DNA from: Aliiglaciecola lipolytica
GTDB taxonomy: Bacteria; Pseudomonadota; Gammaproteobacteria; Enterobacterales; Alteromonadaceae
Direction: 5' to 3'
Assembly: GCF_018860635.1 (NCBI RefSeq)
Contig: NZ_JAHKPT010000017.1
Coordinates: 215,226 to 279,225, forward strand
Length of the DNA: 64,000 nt
Made by a program: the position numbers and the translations under genes. Below are positions 45,276 to 55,763 of the stretch, piece after piece. Position 1 is the stretch's first letter. Every line of letters starts with the position of its first letter. The notes under the pieces were generated by a model. That model saw only the letters and a program-made list of their open reading frames with translations, was not told the DNA's origin and searched no databases.

Positions 45276-46466
45276 ATGAAATCTTCAATCAGCATCGTGG
45301 GACTGCTTACGGTAGTAACTTTGCTAAGTGGTTGCCAGCAAGAAAGCGCACCCCCGAAAACCGCCTCTGTGCCAGTCGTATCTTATGTTGCAGTAACAAC
45401 GGGTGAGCATAAAATTGATACTAAAATGCAAGGTCGTGTTGTTGCTTCCTCAATTGCAGAAGTACGCCCACAGGTAGGTGGCATTGTGCAACAGCGTTTA
45501 TTCAATGAGGGCAATACCGTAGAAAAAGGTGAATTGCTCTATCAAATTGATCCGGCTACGTATCAGGCAGCTTACAATGAAGCAAAAGCAAATTTGAACA
45601 GTGCTAAGGCTTCGCTAGAAACGGCTAAGTTGAAGGATGAGCGTTATGCGAACTTGTTGAAGTTTGAAGGTGTTTCACAACAAGATGCTGACGATGTTCA
45701 TGCGACTTATTTAGAAGCGAAAGCCAATATTGAAAAGTATGAAGCCGCATTAGCTTCTGCGTCTATCAATCTTGAATTTACTAAGGTTACCGCTCCTATT
45801 TCTGGGCATATTGGCATTTCCAATGTGACTCAAGGGGCATTAGTTACTGCGCAGCAAACTACCGCCTTAGCGACTATCCGCAAACTTGACCCTATCTATG
45901 TGGATATGACAAAAAGCAGTAAAGAATTGCTTAAATTGCGTCAAATGTTGGGTTCCAAGGGGATTTCCGAAGGCACAACTGAAGTTTCACTTACCTTGGA
46001 AGACGGCTCTGAGTATGACCACAAAGGCCAGTTGAAAATGCAGGAAGTGTCAGTAGATGCGTCAACAGGTACTGTCACCCTTCGCGCTGAATTTCCGAAT
46101 CCAAATGGTTTGTTATTACCTGGAATGTTCGTAAGAACTCAAGTAAATGAAGCGGTTAATCAACACGCAATACTCGTTCCACAACAAGGTATTTATCACT
46201 CAGCCACAGGCGAAGCTTATGCCTATGTTATTGGTGAGAATAACTTAGTCGAAAAACGCACTGTTGAAACCGTTAATGCCGTTGAAAACAAATGGTTGAT
46301 CTCAAGCGGATTGTCAGAGAACGATAAGCTCTTAGTTGAAGGGGCTGGTAAAGTCCGTCCGGGTAGTGAAGTTAAACCTGTATTGGTTGAAATGACCGAG
46401 CAAGGCACCATGATTACCGTGGTTAAACAAGACCAAAATAGCTCCTCTGTACAAGTGGGAGTGTAG
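45276..46466 (+). CDS. RND efflux periplasmic adaptor (AcrA/MexA type)
   Basis: 396 residues with a lipobox LSGC (Cys about 20). Domains in order are the barrel-sandwich hybrid (GRVVASSIAEVRPQVGGIVQ and TAPISGHIGISNV), a helical hairpin between them (about 85-165), a beta-barrel and a membrane-proximal domain. It bridges pump and outer-membrane channel. The pump gene starts 3 bp after its stop. Confidence 0.95.
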   Translation: MKSSISIVGLLTVVTLLSGCQQESAPPKTASVPVVSYVAVTTGEHKIDTKMQGRVVASSIAEVRPQVGGIVQQRLFNEGNTVEKGELLYQIDPATYQAAYNEAKANLNSAKASLETAKLKDERYANLLKFEGVSQQDADDVHATYLEAKANIEKYEAALASASINLEFTKVTAPISGHIGISNVTQGALVTAQQTTALATIRKLDPIYVDMTKSSKELLKLRQMLGSKGISEGTTEVSLTLEDGSEYDHKGQLKMQEVSVDASTGTVTLRAEFPNPNGLLLPGMFVRTQVNEAVNQHAILVPQQGIYHSATGEAYAYVIGENNLVEKRTVETVNAVENKWLISSGLSENDKLLVEGAGKVRPGSEVKPVLVEMTEQGTMITVVKQDQNSSSVQVGV

Positions 46467-46469
46467 TTG

Positions 46470-49400
46470 ATGTTTGCTCGCTTTTTTATTGATCGCCCAG
46501 TATTTGCTTGGGTTATCTCAATCATCATTATGCTTACGGGTATTGCCTCTATTTTATCGTTGCCTGTAGCGCAGTACCCAAGTGTGGCACCGCCTGTAAT
46601 CAGTGTAAGTACTAGCTATACAGGGGCAGATGCGGCCACAGTTGAAAACAGTGTTACGCAAATACTAGAACAACAGTTAACAGGGTTAGATGGGCTTCTG
46701 TATTTTTCGTCTTCTAGCACGTCTGATGGTGCAGCTTCGGTTAAAATCACCTTTGAAGAAGGGACTGATCCTGATTACGCGCAAGTACAGGTACAAAATA
46801 AAGTTGAGCAAGTTAGTACTCGATTTCCTGAGTCGGTGCAAGCACAAGGTGTCACAGTTACTAAATCCAATTCAGATTTTTTATTGGTAGTTGCACTGTA
46901 TGATAAAACCGATCAGGCGACAGCCTTTGATGTAGCAGACTATATATCTTCCAACCTACAAGACTCTCTAGCACGAATTGAAGGTGTTGGTGACGTCAGA
47001 GTATTCGGTTCGCAATATGCCATGCGTATTTGGTTAGACCCGAATAAATTAGCGGCTTATGAGCTTATGCCGTCAGACATTAGCAGTGCATTAAGCGCAC
47101 AAAATGTTCAGGTTCCTGCTGGTAAAATAGGTGCCGTACCTACGCTGGCTAATCAAGAATTGAATGCTACTGTGACTGCCCAATCGATGATGTCTACGCC
47201 GGAAGAATTTCGCAATATTATTGTTAAATACAATTCAACGGGGGCGAATGTACGCTTAAATGATGTCGCTCGAGTGGAAATTGGCAGTGAAAGTTATAGC
47301 GCTATTCCACGTTTGAACGGCCATCCAGCCTCAGGTATTGCAATAATGTTGTCACCTGGAGCAAACGCCCTTGATACGGCCACGCGGGTTAAAGATAAAG
47401 TGGCTGAACTGTCGGTCAACTTACCTGACGGTTACGAAGTGACCTTCCCCCGTGACAGCACAGCGTTTATTAAAATATCCATAAGTGAAGTGGTACAAAC
47501 CCTGATTGAAGCGGTTATTTTAGTTGTGCTGGTTATGTGGTTGTTTTTGCAAAATTGGCGGGCCACATTGATCCCTGCTATTGCTGTGCCGGTAGTTTTA
47601 TTGGGGACATTTGGCGTGCTGGCGGCGTTTGGGTTCTCAATCAACACACTGACTATGTTCGGTATTGTCTTGTCCATTGGTTTGTTGGTAGATGATGCCA
47701 TTGTTGTGGTAGAAAACGTCGAACGTTTGATGCGCGAAAAGAACCTATCGCCACGTGATGCGACCATAGAGTCTATGTCGGAAATTAGTACGGCACTGGT
47801 GGGAATCGCGGTTGTGTTATCTGCTGTATTTTTACCTATGGCGTTTTTTGGTGGCTCCACAGGTGTAATCTATAAACAGTTCTCTATTGCTATTGTCTCT
47901 TCTATGACGCTATCGGTTATTGTCGCGTTAACCCTGAGTCCTACGTTATGTGCCAGTATGCTTAAACAAAGCAACCATAGCAGTGAAGGTAAGGGCTTTT
48001 TTGCTCGTTTTAATCGCGGTTTTGAGCGCATGACGAAGTCTTATACTGGCCATGTCGAAAGCATTATTGCGCGTAAAGTTCGCTGGGTTTTGGTGTACGG
48101 TGGCATAGTTGTTGTTTTAGGTTTGCTAATTGTTCGTCTACCTACTGGTTTCTTACCTCAAGAAGATCAGGGCAGCACTATGTTTCAAATTAATTTGCCC
48201 CCAGGTGCATCCATCAAGCGTACACGGGCCGTGGCAGAGCAAGTCGAGCAATACCTGCAGGAAAAAGAGTCTGACATTGTTATTCGTTCCTTTTCTATTT
48301 CCGGTTTTAATTTCGCCGGTAGTGGCCAAAATGCGGGTATGGGATTTGTTGCATTGACGCCTTGGGATGAGCGACCTAACGAAGAGCAAAGTGCAGATGC
48401 GCTAATTAATCGAATGAATAAAAACCTGTCTAGTATTCGTGATGCCAGCGTATATTCTATGTCGCAGCCGGTGATTCAAGGGCTAGGGCAAAGCAATGGT
48501 TTCACCTTTGAATTGCAAGCCGCAGCGGGCACAACTCGTGATGAGCTTACCCAATTGAAAAATGAGTTGCTCGAAAAAGCACGACAAAGCAGTTTGCTTG
48601 TTGGGGTCAGAGAAGGGGCGTTAAGTGATACTCCTCAACTGAAAATTGATATTGATAATGGCAAAGCCACCGCACTTGGATTGTCATTATCAGATGTATC
48701 TAGCACCTTAACCTCAGCTTGGGCCGGAACTTATGTAAATGACTTTATTGATAATGGTCGGGTGAAAAAGGTCTATTTAGAAAGTGATGCGCAGTTCCGT
48801 TCGAAACCTGAAGACCTGGGTGAATGGCATGTTCGTGGCACCAACGCTGATGGTGAAACGAGTATGACGCCTTTCTCCGCTTTCAGTACTATTTCTTGGT
48901 CAAGCGCACCACAAAGTTTGTCGCGTTTTAATGGAATTGCGTCTTATCAGCTTCAAGGTGCGGCAGCCAGTGGCGTCAGTTCGGGTCAAGCTATGGCTGA
49001 AATGGAGCGCTTAACCCAAGAAGTGGGGCAGGGAAAATTAAATTTCTCATGGAGTGGATTATCTTACCAAGAGAAATTATCTAGTGGACAGTCCTCCACC
49101 CTCTACGCTATTTCCATTTTAGTGGTTTTCTTAGCGCTAGCGGCGTTATATGAAAGTTGGTCGGTGCCGTTATCGGTGATTTTAGTTATCCCGCTTGGTG
49201 TTGTAGGTGCAGCATTGGCAGCCAGTTTAAGAGGTTTGGAAAATGACATTTATTTCCAAGTAGCTCTGGTTACTACCATTGGATTGGCTTCAAAAAATGC
49301 GATTTTGATTGTGGAATTTGCAGAGTCTTCTTATCAGCGCGGTATGTCGTTGATTGATTCTGCTGTGCACGCTGCCAAGTTGCGTTTAAGGCCAATCATT

Positions 49401-49631
49401 ATGACGTCTCTTGCGTTCATTTTCGGAACCATACCATTGGCTATCTCATCCGGTGCAGGAGCTAATAGTCGAATTTCCATAGGTACAGGAATCGTTGGTG
49501 GAACCTTCACCGCAACTGTTTTGGGAATTTTCTTTGTACCTTTATTCTTTGTCATCATCCGTGGCTTATTCCCAAAAAGGCGTCCGGTTTATGATGATGC
49601 TGTTAATACAGGGGAGAAAGCTGATGCGTAA
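46470..49631 (+). CDS. RND multidrug efflux pump (AcrB/HAE1 type)
   Basis: 1,053 residues from the ATG at 46470 (one codon inside the longest frame). The N-terminus FARFFIDRPVFAWVISIIIMLTGIASI and the GIVLSIGLLVDDAIVVVENVER motif with the proton-relay Asp pair (helix 4) mark the HAE1 family. Large periplasmic loops follow, and the C-terminus is typical of trimeric AcrB-like pumps. It exports hydrophobic compounds using proton motive force. Confidence 0.97.
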   Translation: MFARFFIDRPVFAWVISIIIMLTGIASILSLPVAQYPSVAPPVISVSTSYTGADAATVENSVTQILEQQLTGLDGLLYFSSSSTSDGAASVKITFEEGTDPDYAQVQVQNKVEQVSTRFPESVQAQGVTVTKSNSDFLLVVALYDKTDQATAFDVADYISSNLQDSLARIEGVGDVRVFGSQYAMRIWLDPNKLAAYELMPSDISSALSAQNVQVPAGKIGAVPTLANQELNATVTAQSMMSTPEEFRNIIVKYNSTGANVRLNDVARVEIGSESYSAIPRLNGHPASGIAIMLSPGANALDTATRVKDKVAELSVNLPDGYEVTFPRDSTAFIKISISEVVQTLIEAVILVVLVMWLFLQNWRATLIPAIAVPVVLLGTFGVLAAFGFSINTLTMFGIVLSIGLLVDDAIVVVENVERLMREKNLSPRDATIESMSEISTALVGIAVVLSAVFLPMAFFGGSTGVIYKQFSIAIVSSMTLSVIVALTLSPTLCASMLKQSNHSSEGKGFFARFNRGFERMTKSYTGHVESIIARKVRWVLVYGGIVVVLGLLIVRLPTGFLPQEDQGSTMFQINLPPGASIKRTRAVAEQVEQYLQEKESDIVIRSFSISGFNFAGSGQNAGMGFVALTPWDERPNEEQSADALINRMNKNLSSIRDASVYSMSQPVIQGLGQSNGFTFELQAAAGTTRDELTQLKNELLEKARQSSLLVGVREGALSDTPQLKIDIDNGKATALGLSLSDVSSTLTSAWAGTYVNDFIDNGRVKKVYLESDAQFRSKPEDLGEWHVRGTNADGETSMTPFSAFSTISWSSAPQSLSRFNGIASYQLQGAAASGVSSGQAMAEMERLTQEVGQGKLNFSWSGLSYQEKLSSGQSSTLYAISILVVFLALAALYESWSVPLSVILVIPLGVVGAALAASLRGLENDIYFQVALVTTIGLASKNAILIVEFAESSYQRGMSLIDSAVHAAKLRLRPIIMTSLAFIFGTIPLAISSGAGANSRISIGTGIVGGTFTATVLGIFFVPLFFVIIRGLFPKRRPVYDDAVNTGEKADA

Positions 49632-51054
49632 ATTCTCTTTACCTAACAAGGGTGTCGCTCGTTTATTACCTATTGCTGGTGCTTTGATATTGGCAGGTTG
49701 TAGTACTTTAGCGCCTGAATATACACGTTCAGAACTGCCTGTTGCACAGACATGGGAAAATGCTCCCCAAGCGCAGACTCCGGGTTTATCAGACCAACAG
49801 GCCGCGCAGGTGCCGTGGAAAAGCTTTATTAAAGATCCACGCTTAACTCAGGTTATTGAACTTGCCCTGAAAAGTAATAGAAGCTTGCGCCAAACTTTAG
49901 CCGATGTAGAAGCTGCCCGTGCAACTTATCGAATCCAAGATGCCGAACTGTATCCGCAGATAAATGCAGGATTAAGCGGTAATCGTACTAAGGCCTCGTC
50001 AGGAAATATTAGTACGACCTACCAAGCTGAAGTTGGTTTAAGTAGTTACGAAATAGATCTGTTTGGCAAAAACCGCAGTTTAAGTGCGGTGCAAATGGAA
50101 GCTTATTTGTCGAGTCAAGAAACGGCAAAGGCGGCAAAAATTTCACTGATTGGTGAAATTACCAGTGCTTGGTTAACCTTGGCCGCTGATAAAAACCAGC
50201 TCAAATTGGCTCAGGAAACGGCCACTAACGCGCAAAAAACCATGGATATAACCAATAAAAGGTTAGAAATGGGAATCGATTCTAGAATCGATGTGGCCAG
50301 CGCTGAAACCATTTATTATAACGCCCGTTCTGATATTGCTAGTTATACAACCCAAGTGGCGCAAGATCTGAATGCACTGCGTTTGCTTGTGGGCGAGCAA
50401 CTAGACGACAGTTTATTGCCAGAACTATTACCAAGTAGCGAAAGTTTAGTCACAGATGTACCTGTTGGCTTGTCATCATCTGTATTGTTGCAGCGTCCCG
50501 ATGTATTGGCAGCTGAGCATACTTTGAAATCGGCCAATGCCAATATTGGTGTAGCTAGGGCAGCCTATTTCCCAACGTTATCTTTAACCGCAACCGGTGG
50601 TTTGGCTAGCTCGGTACTCGCAGATATATTCAGCGGCGGTGCAAGTTCAATCTGGACCCTTGCACCTAGTATCAGCTTGCCAATATTTGACGGTGGATCT
50701 AATGATGCCAACTTAGCGTACACAGAAGCTCAGCAACAGAAGTACTTAGCCGCATATGAATACACTATTCAAAGCGCGTTCTCAGAGGTCGCCGATGCGT
50801 TAGCACGCAGAGCAACTATTCAAGAGCAGCTAAATAGTCAAAAATCCTTGGTGTTGGCTGCAACTCGCAGTTACGTTTTATCCCTTGCCCGCTATAAAGG
50901 TGGTATCGATAACTTTCAAAGCGTTTTAGAAGCACAGCGAACAATGTATCAAGCCAATCAATCGCTGATTCTGACCAAACAAGCCGACTTGGAAAATCGT
51001 ATCACTTTGTATCGAGTTTTGGGTGGCGGACTAGCTGAAGAGAAAACTGCGTAA
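49624..51054 (+). CDS. Outer-membrane efflux channel (OprM/NodT type)
   Basis: 476 residues from the ATG at 49624, which has GGGGAG upstream and overlaps the pump's stop by 8 bp; a longer frame from 49495 is not needed. The lipobox AGCS (Cys about 23) predicts a lipoprotein. The TolC-like double repeat is visible (LIELALKSNRSLRQTLADVEAARATYR and GVARAAYFPTLSLTATGG). It completes the tripartite pump. Confidence 0.96.
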   Translation: MRKFSLPNKGVARLLPIAGALILAGCSTLAPEYTRSELPVAQTWENAPQAQTPGLSDQQAAQVPWKSFIKDPRLTQVIELALKSNRSLRQTLADVEAARATYRIQDAELYPQINAGLSGNRTKASSGNISTTYQAEVGLSSYEIDLFGKNRSLSAVQMEAYLSSQETAKAAKISLIGEITSAWLTLAADKNQLKLAQETATNAQKTMDITNKRLEMGIDSRIDVASAETIYYNARSDIASYTTQVAQDLNALRLLVGEQLDDSLLPELLPSSESLVTDVPVGLSSSVLLQRPDVLAAEHTLKSANANIGVARAAYFPTLSLTATGGLASSVLADIFSGGASSIWTLAPSISLPIFDGGSNDANLAYTEAQQQKYLAAYEYTIQSAFSEVADALARRATIQEQLNSQKSLVLAATRSYVLSLARYKGGIDNFQSVLEAQRTMYQANQSLILTKQADLENRITLYRVLGGGLAEEKTA

Positions 51055-51125
51055 CACAAATGTCTATACTCACGGGTAAGACAACTGGCGGTTATTAAAG
51101 CAAATTAGGAATAGTTAAATTAATC

Positions 51126-51803
51126 ATGAACGTATTGTTAGTTGAAGATGATATCGACCTTGCCACAACCATAGTTGATTATCTTGAGATCGAGTCTATC
51201 GAGTGCGATCACGCAAGTAATGGTTTAATGGGATTAAGTTTAATCGAAAGTAATCATTACCAAATGATAATACTTGATATTAACATGCCTAAAATGGATG
51301 GTTTAACGCTATGCAGCACCCTACGGGAAAGAGGCATGGATATTCCTATTTTGATGTTAACCGCCCGAGATAGCCTTGATAACAAATTACAGGGTTTCGA
51401 GGCGGGTAGTGATGATTATTTGGTTAAACCCTTTGCCATGAAAGAGCTGGTGGCACGGGTACAAGTGCTTGCAAAACGGCGAAGCGGAGAAGTTAAAAAG
51501 TTAGCCGTTGGTGATTTAAGTTTAGATTTAAGCCAACACACTGCACATTTAAAGCAGAATACGCTAAAACTTTCGCCAATCGCATTTAAGATACTCGAGG
51601 TCTTGGTGCGGACCAGTCCGCAAGCTGTGAGTCGGCAACAACTTATGCAACAGGTTTGGGGCGACGAACAACCAGACAGTAACAGCCTAAAAGTACATAT
51701 CCATCATCTACGAAAGCAGTTGGATGTTGAGCAGAGTAATGTAAAACTTGAAACTGTGTCAGGTGTTGGTTTTGCCATTAAAGTGGATAGTGAAGGAAAT
51801 TAA
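51126..51803 (+). CDS. OmpR-family response regulator of the RND operon
   Basis: 225 residues. Receiver domain with EDD, phospho-Asp in ILDINMPK (about residue 51), LTARD and VKPF, followed by a winged helix ending ETVSGVGFAIK. It lies 72 bp after the efflux channel on the same strand and 3 bp before its kinase, so it is probably cotranscribed with the pump. Its likely target is the 11-bp-step repeat at 45138-45154. Confidence 0.94.
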   Translation: MNVLLVEDDIDLATTIVDYLEIESIECDHASNGLMGLSLIESNHYQMIILDINMPKMDGLTLCSTLRERGMDIPILMLTARDSLDNKLQGFEAGSDDYLVKPFAMKELVARVQVLAKRRSGEVKKLAVGDLSLDLSQHTAHLKQNTLKLSPIAFKILEVLVRTSPQAVSRQQLMQQVWGDEQPDSNSLKVHIHHLRKQLDVEQSNVKLETVSGVGFAIKVDSEGN

Positions 51804-51805
51804 TC

Positions 51806-53110
51806 GTGAAAATCAGGCCAAGTCTTAAGCTACACTTTTTTTTTAGCGTCGTATTGCTTGGCTCCTCTATGGTCATTGGTTTTTCGTTTTTAAGTGTTAA
51901 CTACTTTGTGGATGGGCTCGACAGGAGTCTAAATGGCATAATGTTCGAAATCGCCAAAACCACTGAAGTTGAAGATCAACATCCTAAAATTATCGCCGGC
52001 ATTCATGTTGCTAGTCGTTGGCAAGATACCCCTGAACTCATACGGCAACATTTCCCCAATCCACCGTCGGAAGTAGGACAGTTACTCAAGATAAAAGACC
52101 AAGCCACTATTTTATCCATGCCTAAAAATCTGTACTTTGTGGTTTTGTACCATGGCCCTAATGGTGAAGAAAGATTCATATCTAAGGTCATGCTAGAAAA
52201 AGACTTTGTGCCAAATTACTCCGATCTGCATCCTACTAACCGCTTAATATGGACGGCTATAGTCGCTATTATCGCCATATTATTATTTGCTCTTTTACTG
52301 GTAATGATAATGCTAAAAGTCACTAAGCCTCTTGAATCATTAAAAAGTTGGGCTAAGTCTTTAGATAAATATAATCTTCATTCGCCGCCCCCTGATTTTA
52401 CCTTTAACGAACTCAATGTATTGGCTTCGTTGGTGCAGAGTAGTCTGGTGTCAGCACATCAAAGTTTAGAACGAGAACAGCGTTTTCTCAGCTATGCCAG
52501 TCATGAATTGAGAACACCTATTGCAGTTATTCGAAGTAATGTTGACTTATTGCAGCGCATAAACGAGAAAGTTCCCACCAGTGAAAAGCAGAAGCTTACG
52601 TTAGAACGAATACAGCGGGCTGGTCTTACTATGACGAATCTGACGGATACATTTCTTTGGTTGAGTCGGAATGAAGAATTAAACGTAGCGCCAGAAACGG
52701 TCAAGCTGGATGAAAAAATTAGACAGGCCTGTTGTGACCTAAACTATTTGCTCAGCGGCAAAGATGTAGAGGTCAAAGTGGAAACGGAAGAGTGCGAGGT
52801 AAATACCGTCGCCGTTGCCTGCCACATTGTTATCAACAATTTAATTCGAAATGCCTATCAGCATACTCAACACGGTGAAGTGAAAATTGAACAACAAGGC
52901 AGTCGAGTGATAATCATTAACACCAATACCAGTAATGATAATACTTCACCTATGGTTGATTCGAATGATAGCAAAGTAGCTTTTGGTTACGGTTATGGAT
53001 TGGGGTTACAATTAAGCGAAAAAATTATTAATCACCATGAATGGCATTATGAAAAGACCAGCACTCCTGGGTTTTATCAAGTTACAATAGACTTTAACGG
53101 TCACAATTAG
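51806..53110 (+). CDS. Sensor histidine kinase of the RND operon
   Basis: 434 residues starting at a GTG; an AAGGAAATTAATC stretch precedes it. Two membrane helices (about 10-30 and 150-170) flank a periplasmic sensor domain. His in SYASHELRTP, the N box NNLIRNAYQHT and a GYGYGLGLQLSEKII G2 box are present. The G1 box is weakly conserved (INTNTSNDNTSP), which is unusual but does not by itself indicate inactivity. It should sense a pump substrate or envelope stress. Confidence 0.9.
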   Translation: MKIRPSLKLHFFFSVVLLGSSMVIGFSFLSVNYFVDGLDRSLNGIMFEIAKTTEVEDQHPKIIAGIHVASRWQDTPELIRQHFPNPPSEVGQLLKIKDQATILSMPKNLYFVVLYHGPNGEERFISKVMLEKDFVPNYSDLHPTNRLIWTAIVAIIAILLFALLLVMIMLKVTKPLESLKSWAKSLDKYNLHSPPPDFTFNELNVLASLVQSSLVSAHQSLEREQRFLSYASHELRTPIAVIRSNVDLLQRINEKVPTSEKQKLTLERIQRAGLTMTNLTDTFLWLSRNEELNVAPETVKLDEKIRQACCDLNYLLSGKDVEVKVETEECEVNTVAVACHIVINNLIRNAYQHTQHGEVKIEQQGSRVIIINTNTSNDNTSPMVDSNDSKVAFGYGYGLGLQLSEKIINHHEWHYEKTSTPGFYQVTIDFNGHN

Positions 53111-53202
53111 TTGCCCTAGGTTAAGGTGATTAATTTACAATACTTAATTCCGCCCTTTTTTGCCTAAAGCTTTGGCGTTTCTAATGTCTCAATTGGACTA
53201 AT

Positions 53203-55599
53203 ATGCAGTACAAACAGAAAAGATGGATCAAGATGTTCATCGGCATCATTCTGATATGTTCAGGATGTGCAACTATCGCAAACCTTGATTTAAACCGACT
53301 TTACGGTGAAGAAAATACCGATAACCGGATCAATGCAACAACTGAACAATCTTCGCCAGACAGCGCCGCCACAGTTTTTTATGAGACCGAAGTTGCACCT
53401 GTTATAAATGCGCGTTGTGTGGTTTGTCATGCTTGTTATGATGCCCCTTGTCAGTTAAAAATGACACACCCTGAAGGCATCGAGCGAGGTGCAAATAAAG
53501 AGAAGGTCTATCACGGCTCACGTATTATTGCCGCCACGCCTAATCGACTTTTTATTGATGCGCAAAGCTCAAGTGAATGGCGAGAGCGGGGATTCTATCC
53601 AGTATTAAATGAGCGCGAACAGTCAGCTGTGGCTAACACTCAAGCTTCGGTGTTAGCAAAAATGCTCACCTTGAAAAAGCAAAACCCGTTACCAGCCGAT
53701 AAATTGTTAGATGAGCGCTTTGATGTCAGTATCGACCGCAGCCAACAATGTCCCACAGTGCAAGAGTTCGAAGGTTATGCCCAAAGCCAAGCATTTGGAG
53801 GGATGCCTTATGCGCTGCCTGAATTGAGTGATGATGAACATAACACCTTAATCAATTGGATTGAACGAGGTGCTTACATGCCAGCGCCAGCGCCTATTTC
53901 GGTTGCAGAACAACAGGCGGTGCAGCAACTAGAAGATTTTTTAAACGCTGAGAGTTTGAAAGAGCAATTGACCGCTCGTTACATTTACGAGCATTTGTTT
54001 AGCTCTCATCTGTATTTCAGTGAGCTAAGTGATGACGATGTTCAACCGCAGTTTTTCAATATGGTACGTTCTCGAACGCCCTCTGGGCAGCCGATAGAAG
54101 TTATTGCTAGTCGTCGTCCGTTTGATGATCCTAAGGTAGAGCGGGTTTATTACCGCTTGTTCCCAGTGCACTCAACAATAGTCAATAAAACCCATCAACC
54201 TTATGCCATCAACAAAATTCTGACCGACAAATGGCAAAAATGGTTTATTGAAGCGGATTATACAGTCACAAAAATGCCTAGCTACGAGCCGCAAATCGCA
54301 GCCAATCCGTTAACCGCGTTTAATCAATTACCGGTCAACGCTCGTTATCGTTTTATGTTAGAGCGTGCACAAAATACTATTATGGGGTACATCAAAGGTC
54401 CCGTTTGTCGCGGACAAGTCGCGTTGAATGTGATTAACGACAGGTTTTGGGTGTATTTTGTAAAGCCAGAAGTAGCCGCTTCCCCTCAGATCAATCGATT
54501 TTATGAAACACAAAAAGACAACCTGCGTTTACCTGCTGAAAAACAAAGTACCGCTTTTGCTGTAACTTGGATCGAATACGCTTCTCGTCAAGGTGATTAC
54601 ATGCGGGCCAGGCAAAACTTCATGAACACTGAACTGGAAAAAGACTACCACTTTAGCCCTGACGATATTTGGGATGGTGATGGTGAAAATCAAAATGCCA
54701 CATTGACGGTATTTCGTCACTTTGACAATGCTACCGTGATCAAAGGTTTAGTAGGTGAACCGCCTAAAACAGCGTGGGTTATTGACTATGCCCTGCTGGA
54801 ACGTATTCATTACTTGTTGGTCGCAGGCTTTGATGTGTATGGTAACTATGGTCATCAACTGATGACTCGTTTATACATGGATTTTTTACGTATGGAAGGG
54901 GAAACTAATTTCTTAGCATTTTTACCACCAGATAGTCGGCGTGAAGAGTTGGCTTCTTGGTATCAAAAATCTGGTCCCGAATTGACGTCATTTTTTGAAG
55001 GTAATGTGCATATTTTTGATCAACCAAGTGGCATTGAATTTAAGACCAAGAATCATAAACAAGAGCTATTTGATATTTTTGCGGAACACTTAAAAAAGGT
55101 GCAACCTGTTCGTTACCAATTGAAAGAGAGTGAGCTAACAGGCAAAAGCAAGGCGCTGCTGGCTCAGTTAGCCAATATTAAAGGAAAAAGTGCGTCTGTA
55201 TTGCCGGAATTAAGCATGATTATGGTTGAACCAAACGATGGCAAACAACCAGAAATTTTTACTCTTGTACGTAACAGTGCGCATTTTAATGTGAATAGCT
55301 TATTTTCTGAAAGTGCCAATCGAGATCCAAAAAATGATGACGTAACCTTAGTGCATGGATTGCTCGGTAGTTACCCAGATGCGTTCTGGCGAGTCAAAGA
55401 AACTGAGCTTGCTCCCATGGTCGCATTGGCGCAAAAAATTGAAACAGAACAAGATTATGCCGCATTTTTAGACTCATTTGCAGTGCGTCGAACCGCTGCA
55501 GACTTCTGGCAATTTAGTGATAAGCTAAACCAAATTTTCAAGCAGCAGAACCCTATCGAAGCAGGCTGGTTAGATTACAACAGGTTGGAAAATCGTTGA
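53203..55599 (+). CDS. cti: Fatty acid cis/trans isomerase
   Basis: 798 residues. A lipobox-like SGC follows the N-terminal hydrophobic segment. The cytochrome-type heme site CVVCH is at 72-76, followed by ACYDAPCQL, as in Cti of Pseudomonas and Vibrio. Further family segments are RGANKEKVYHGSRI and EELSDDEHNTLINWI. Cti converts cis-unsaturated membrane fatty acids to trans forms, a rapid response to solvents and heat that lowers membrane fluidity. Its place just after a solvent/drug-type RND operon fits that role. Confidence 0.95.
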   Translation: MQYKQKRWIKMFIGIILICSGCATIANLDLNRLYGEENTDNRINATTEQSSPDSAATVFYETEVAPVINARCVVCHACYDAPCQLKMTHPEGIERGANKEKVYHGSRIIAATPNRLFIDAQSSSEWRERGFYPVLNEREQSAVANTQASVLAKMLTLKKQNPLPADKLLDERFDVSIDRSQQCPTVQEFEGYAQSQAFGGMPYALPELSDDEHNTLINWIERGAYMPAPAPISVAEQQAVQQLEDFLNAESLKEQLTARYIYEHLFSSHLYFSELSDDDVQPQFFNMVRSRTPSGQPIEVIASRRPFDDPKVERVYYRLFPVHSTIVNKTHQPYAINKILTDKWQKWFIEADYTVTKMPSYEPQIAANPLTAFNQLPVNARYRFMLERAQNTIMGYIKGPVCRGQVALNVINDRFWVYFVKPEVAASPQINRFYETQKDNLRLPAEKQSTAFAVTWIEYASRQGDYMRARQNFMNTELEKDYHFSPDDIWDGDGENQNATLTVFRHFDNATVIKGLVGEPPKTAWVIDYALLERIHYLLVAGFDVYGNYGHQLMTRLYMDFLRMEGETNFLAFLPPDSRREELASWYQKSGPELTSFFEGNVHIFDQPSGIEFKTKNHKQELFDIFAEHLKKVQPVRYQLKESELTGKSKALLAQLANIKGKSASVLPELSMIMVEPNDGKQPEIFTLVRNSAHFNVNSLFSESANRDPKNDDVTLVHGLLGSYPDAFWRVKETELAPMVALAQKIETEQDYAAFLDSFAVRRTAADFWQFSDKLNQIFKQQNPIEAGWLDYNRLENR

Positions 55600-55763
55600 G
55601 CCAATCGTGGTCATAACTCCAGTTATTCAATACAGTAGCGCACACAACAATATCTGAATAGGTCAAAAGTCATCATTAAAAAGGTGACTTTCTTCACCTG
55701 TGCGCTTCACTGTCTGTCGCTATATTAAGCTCTCTTACTTAATATCTTTCTAAAGGATTAATC

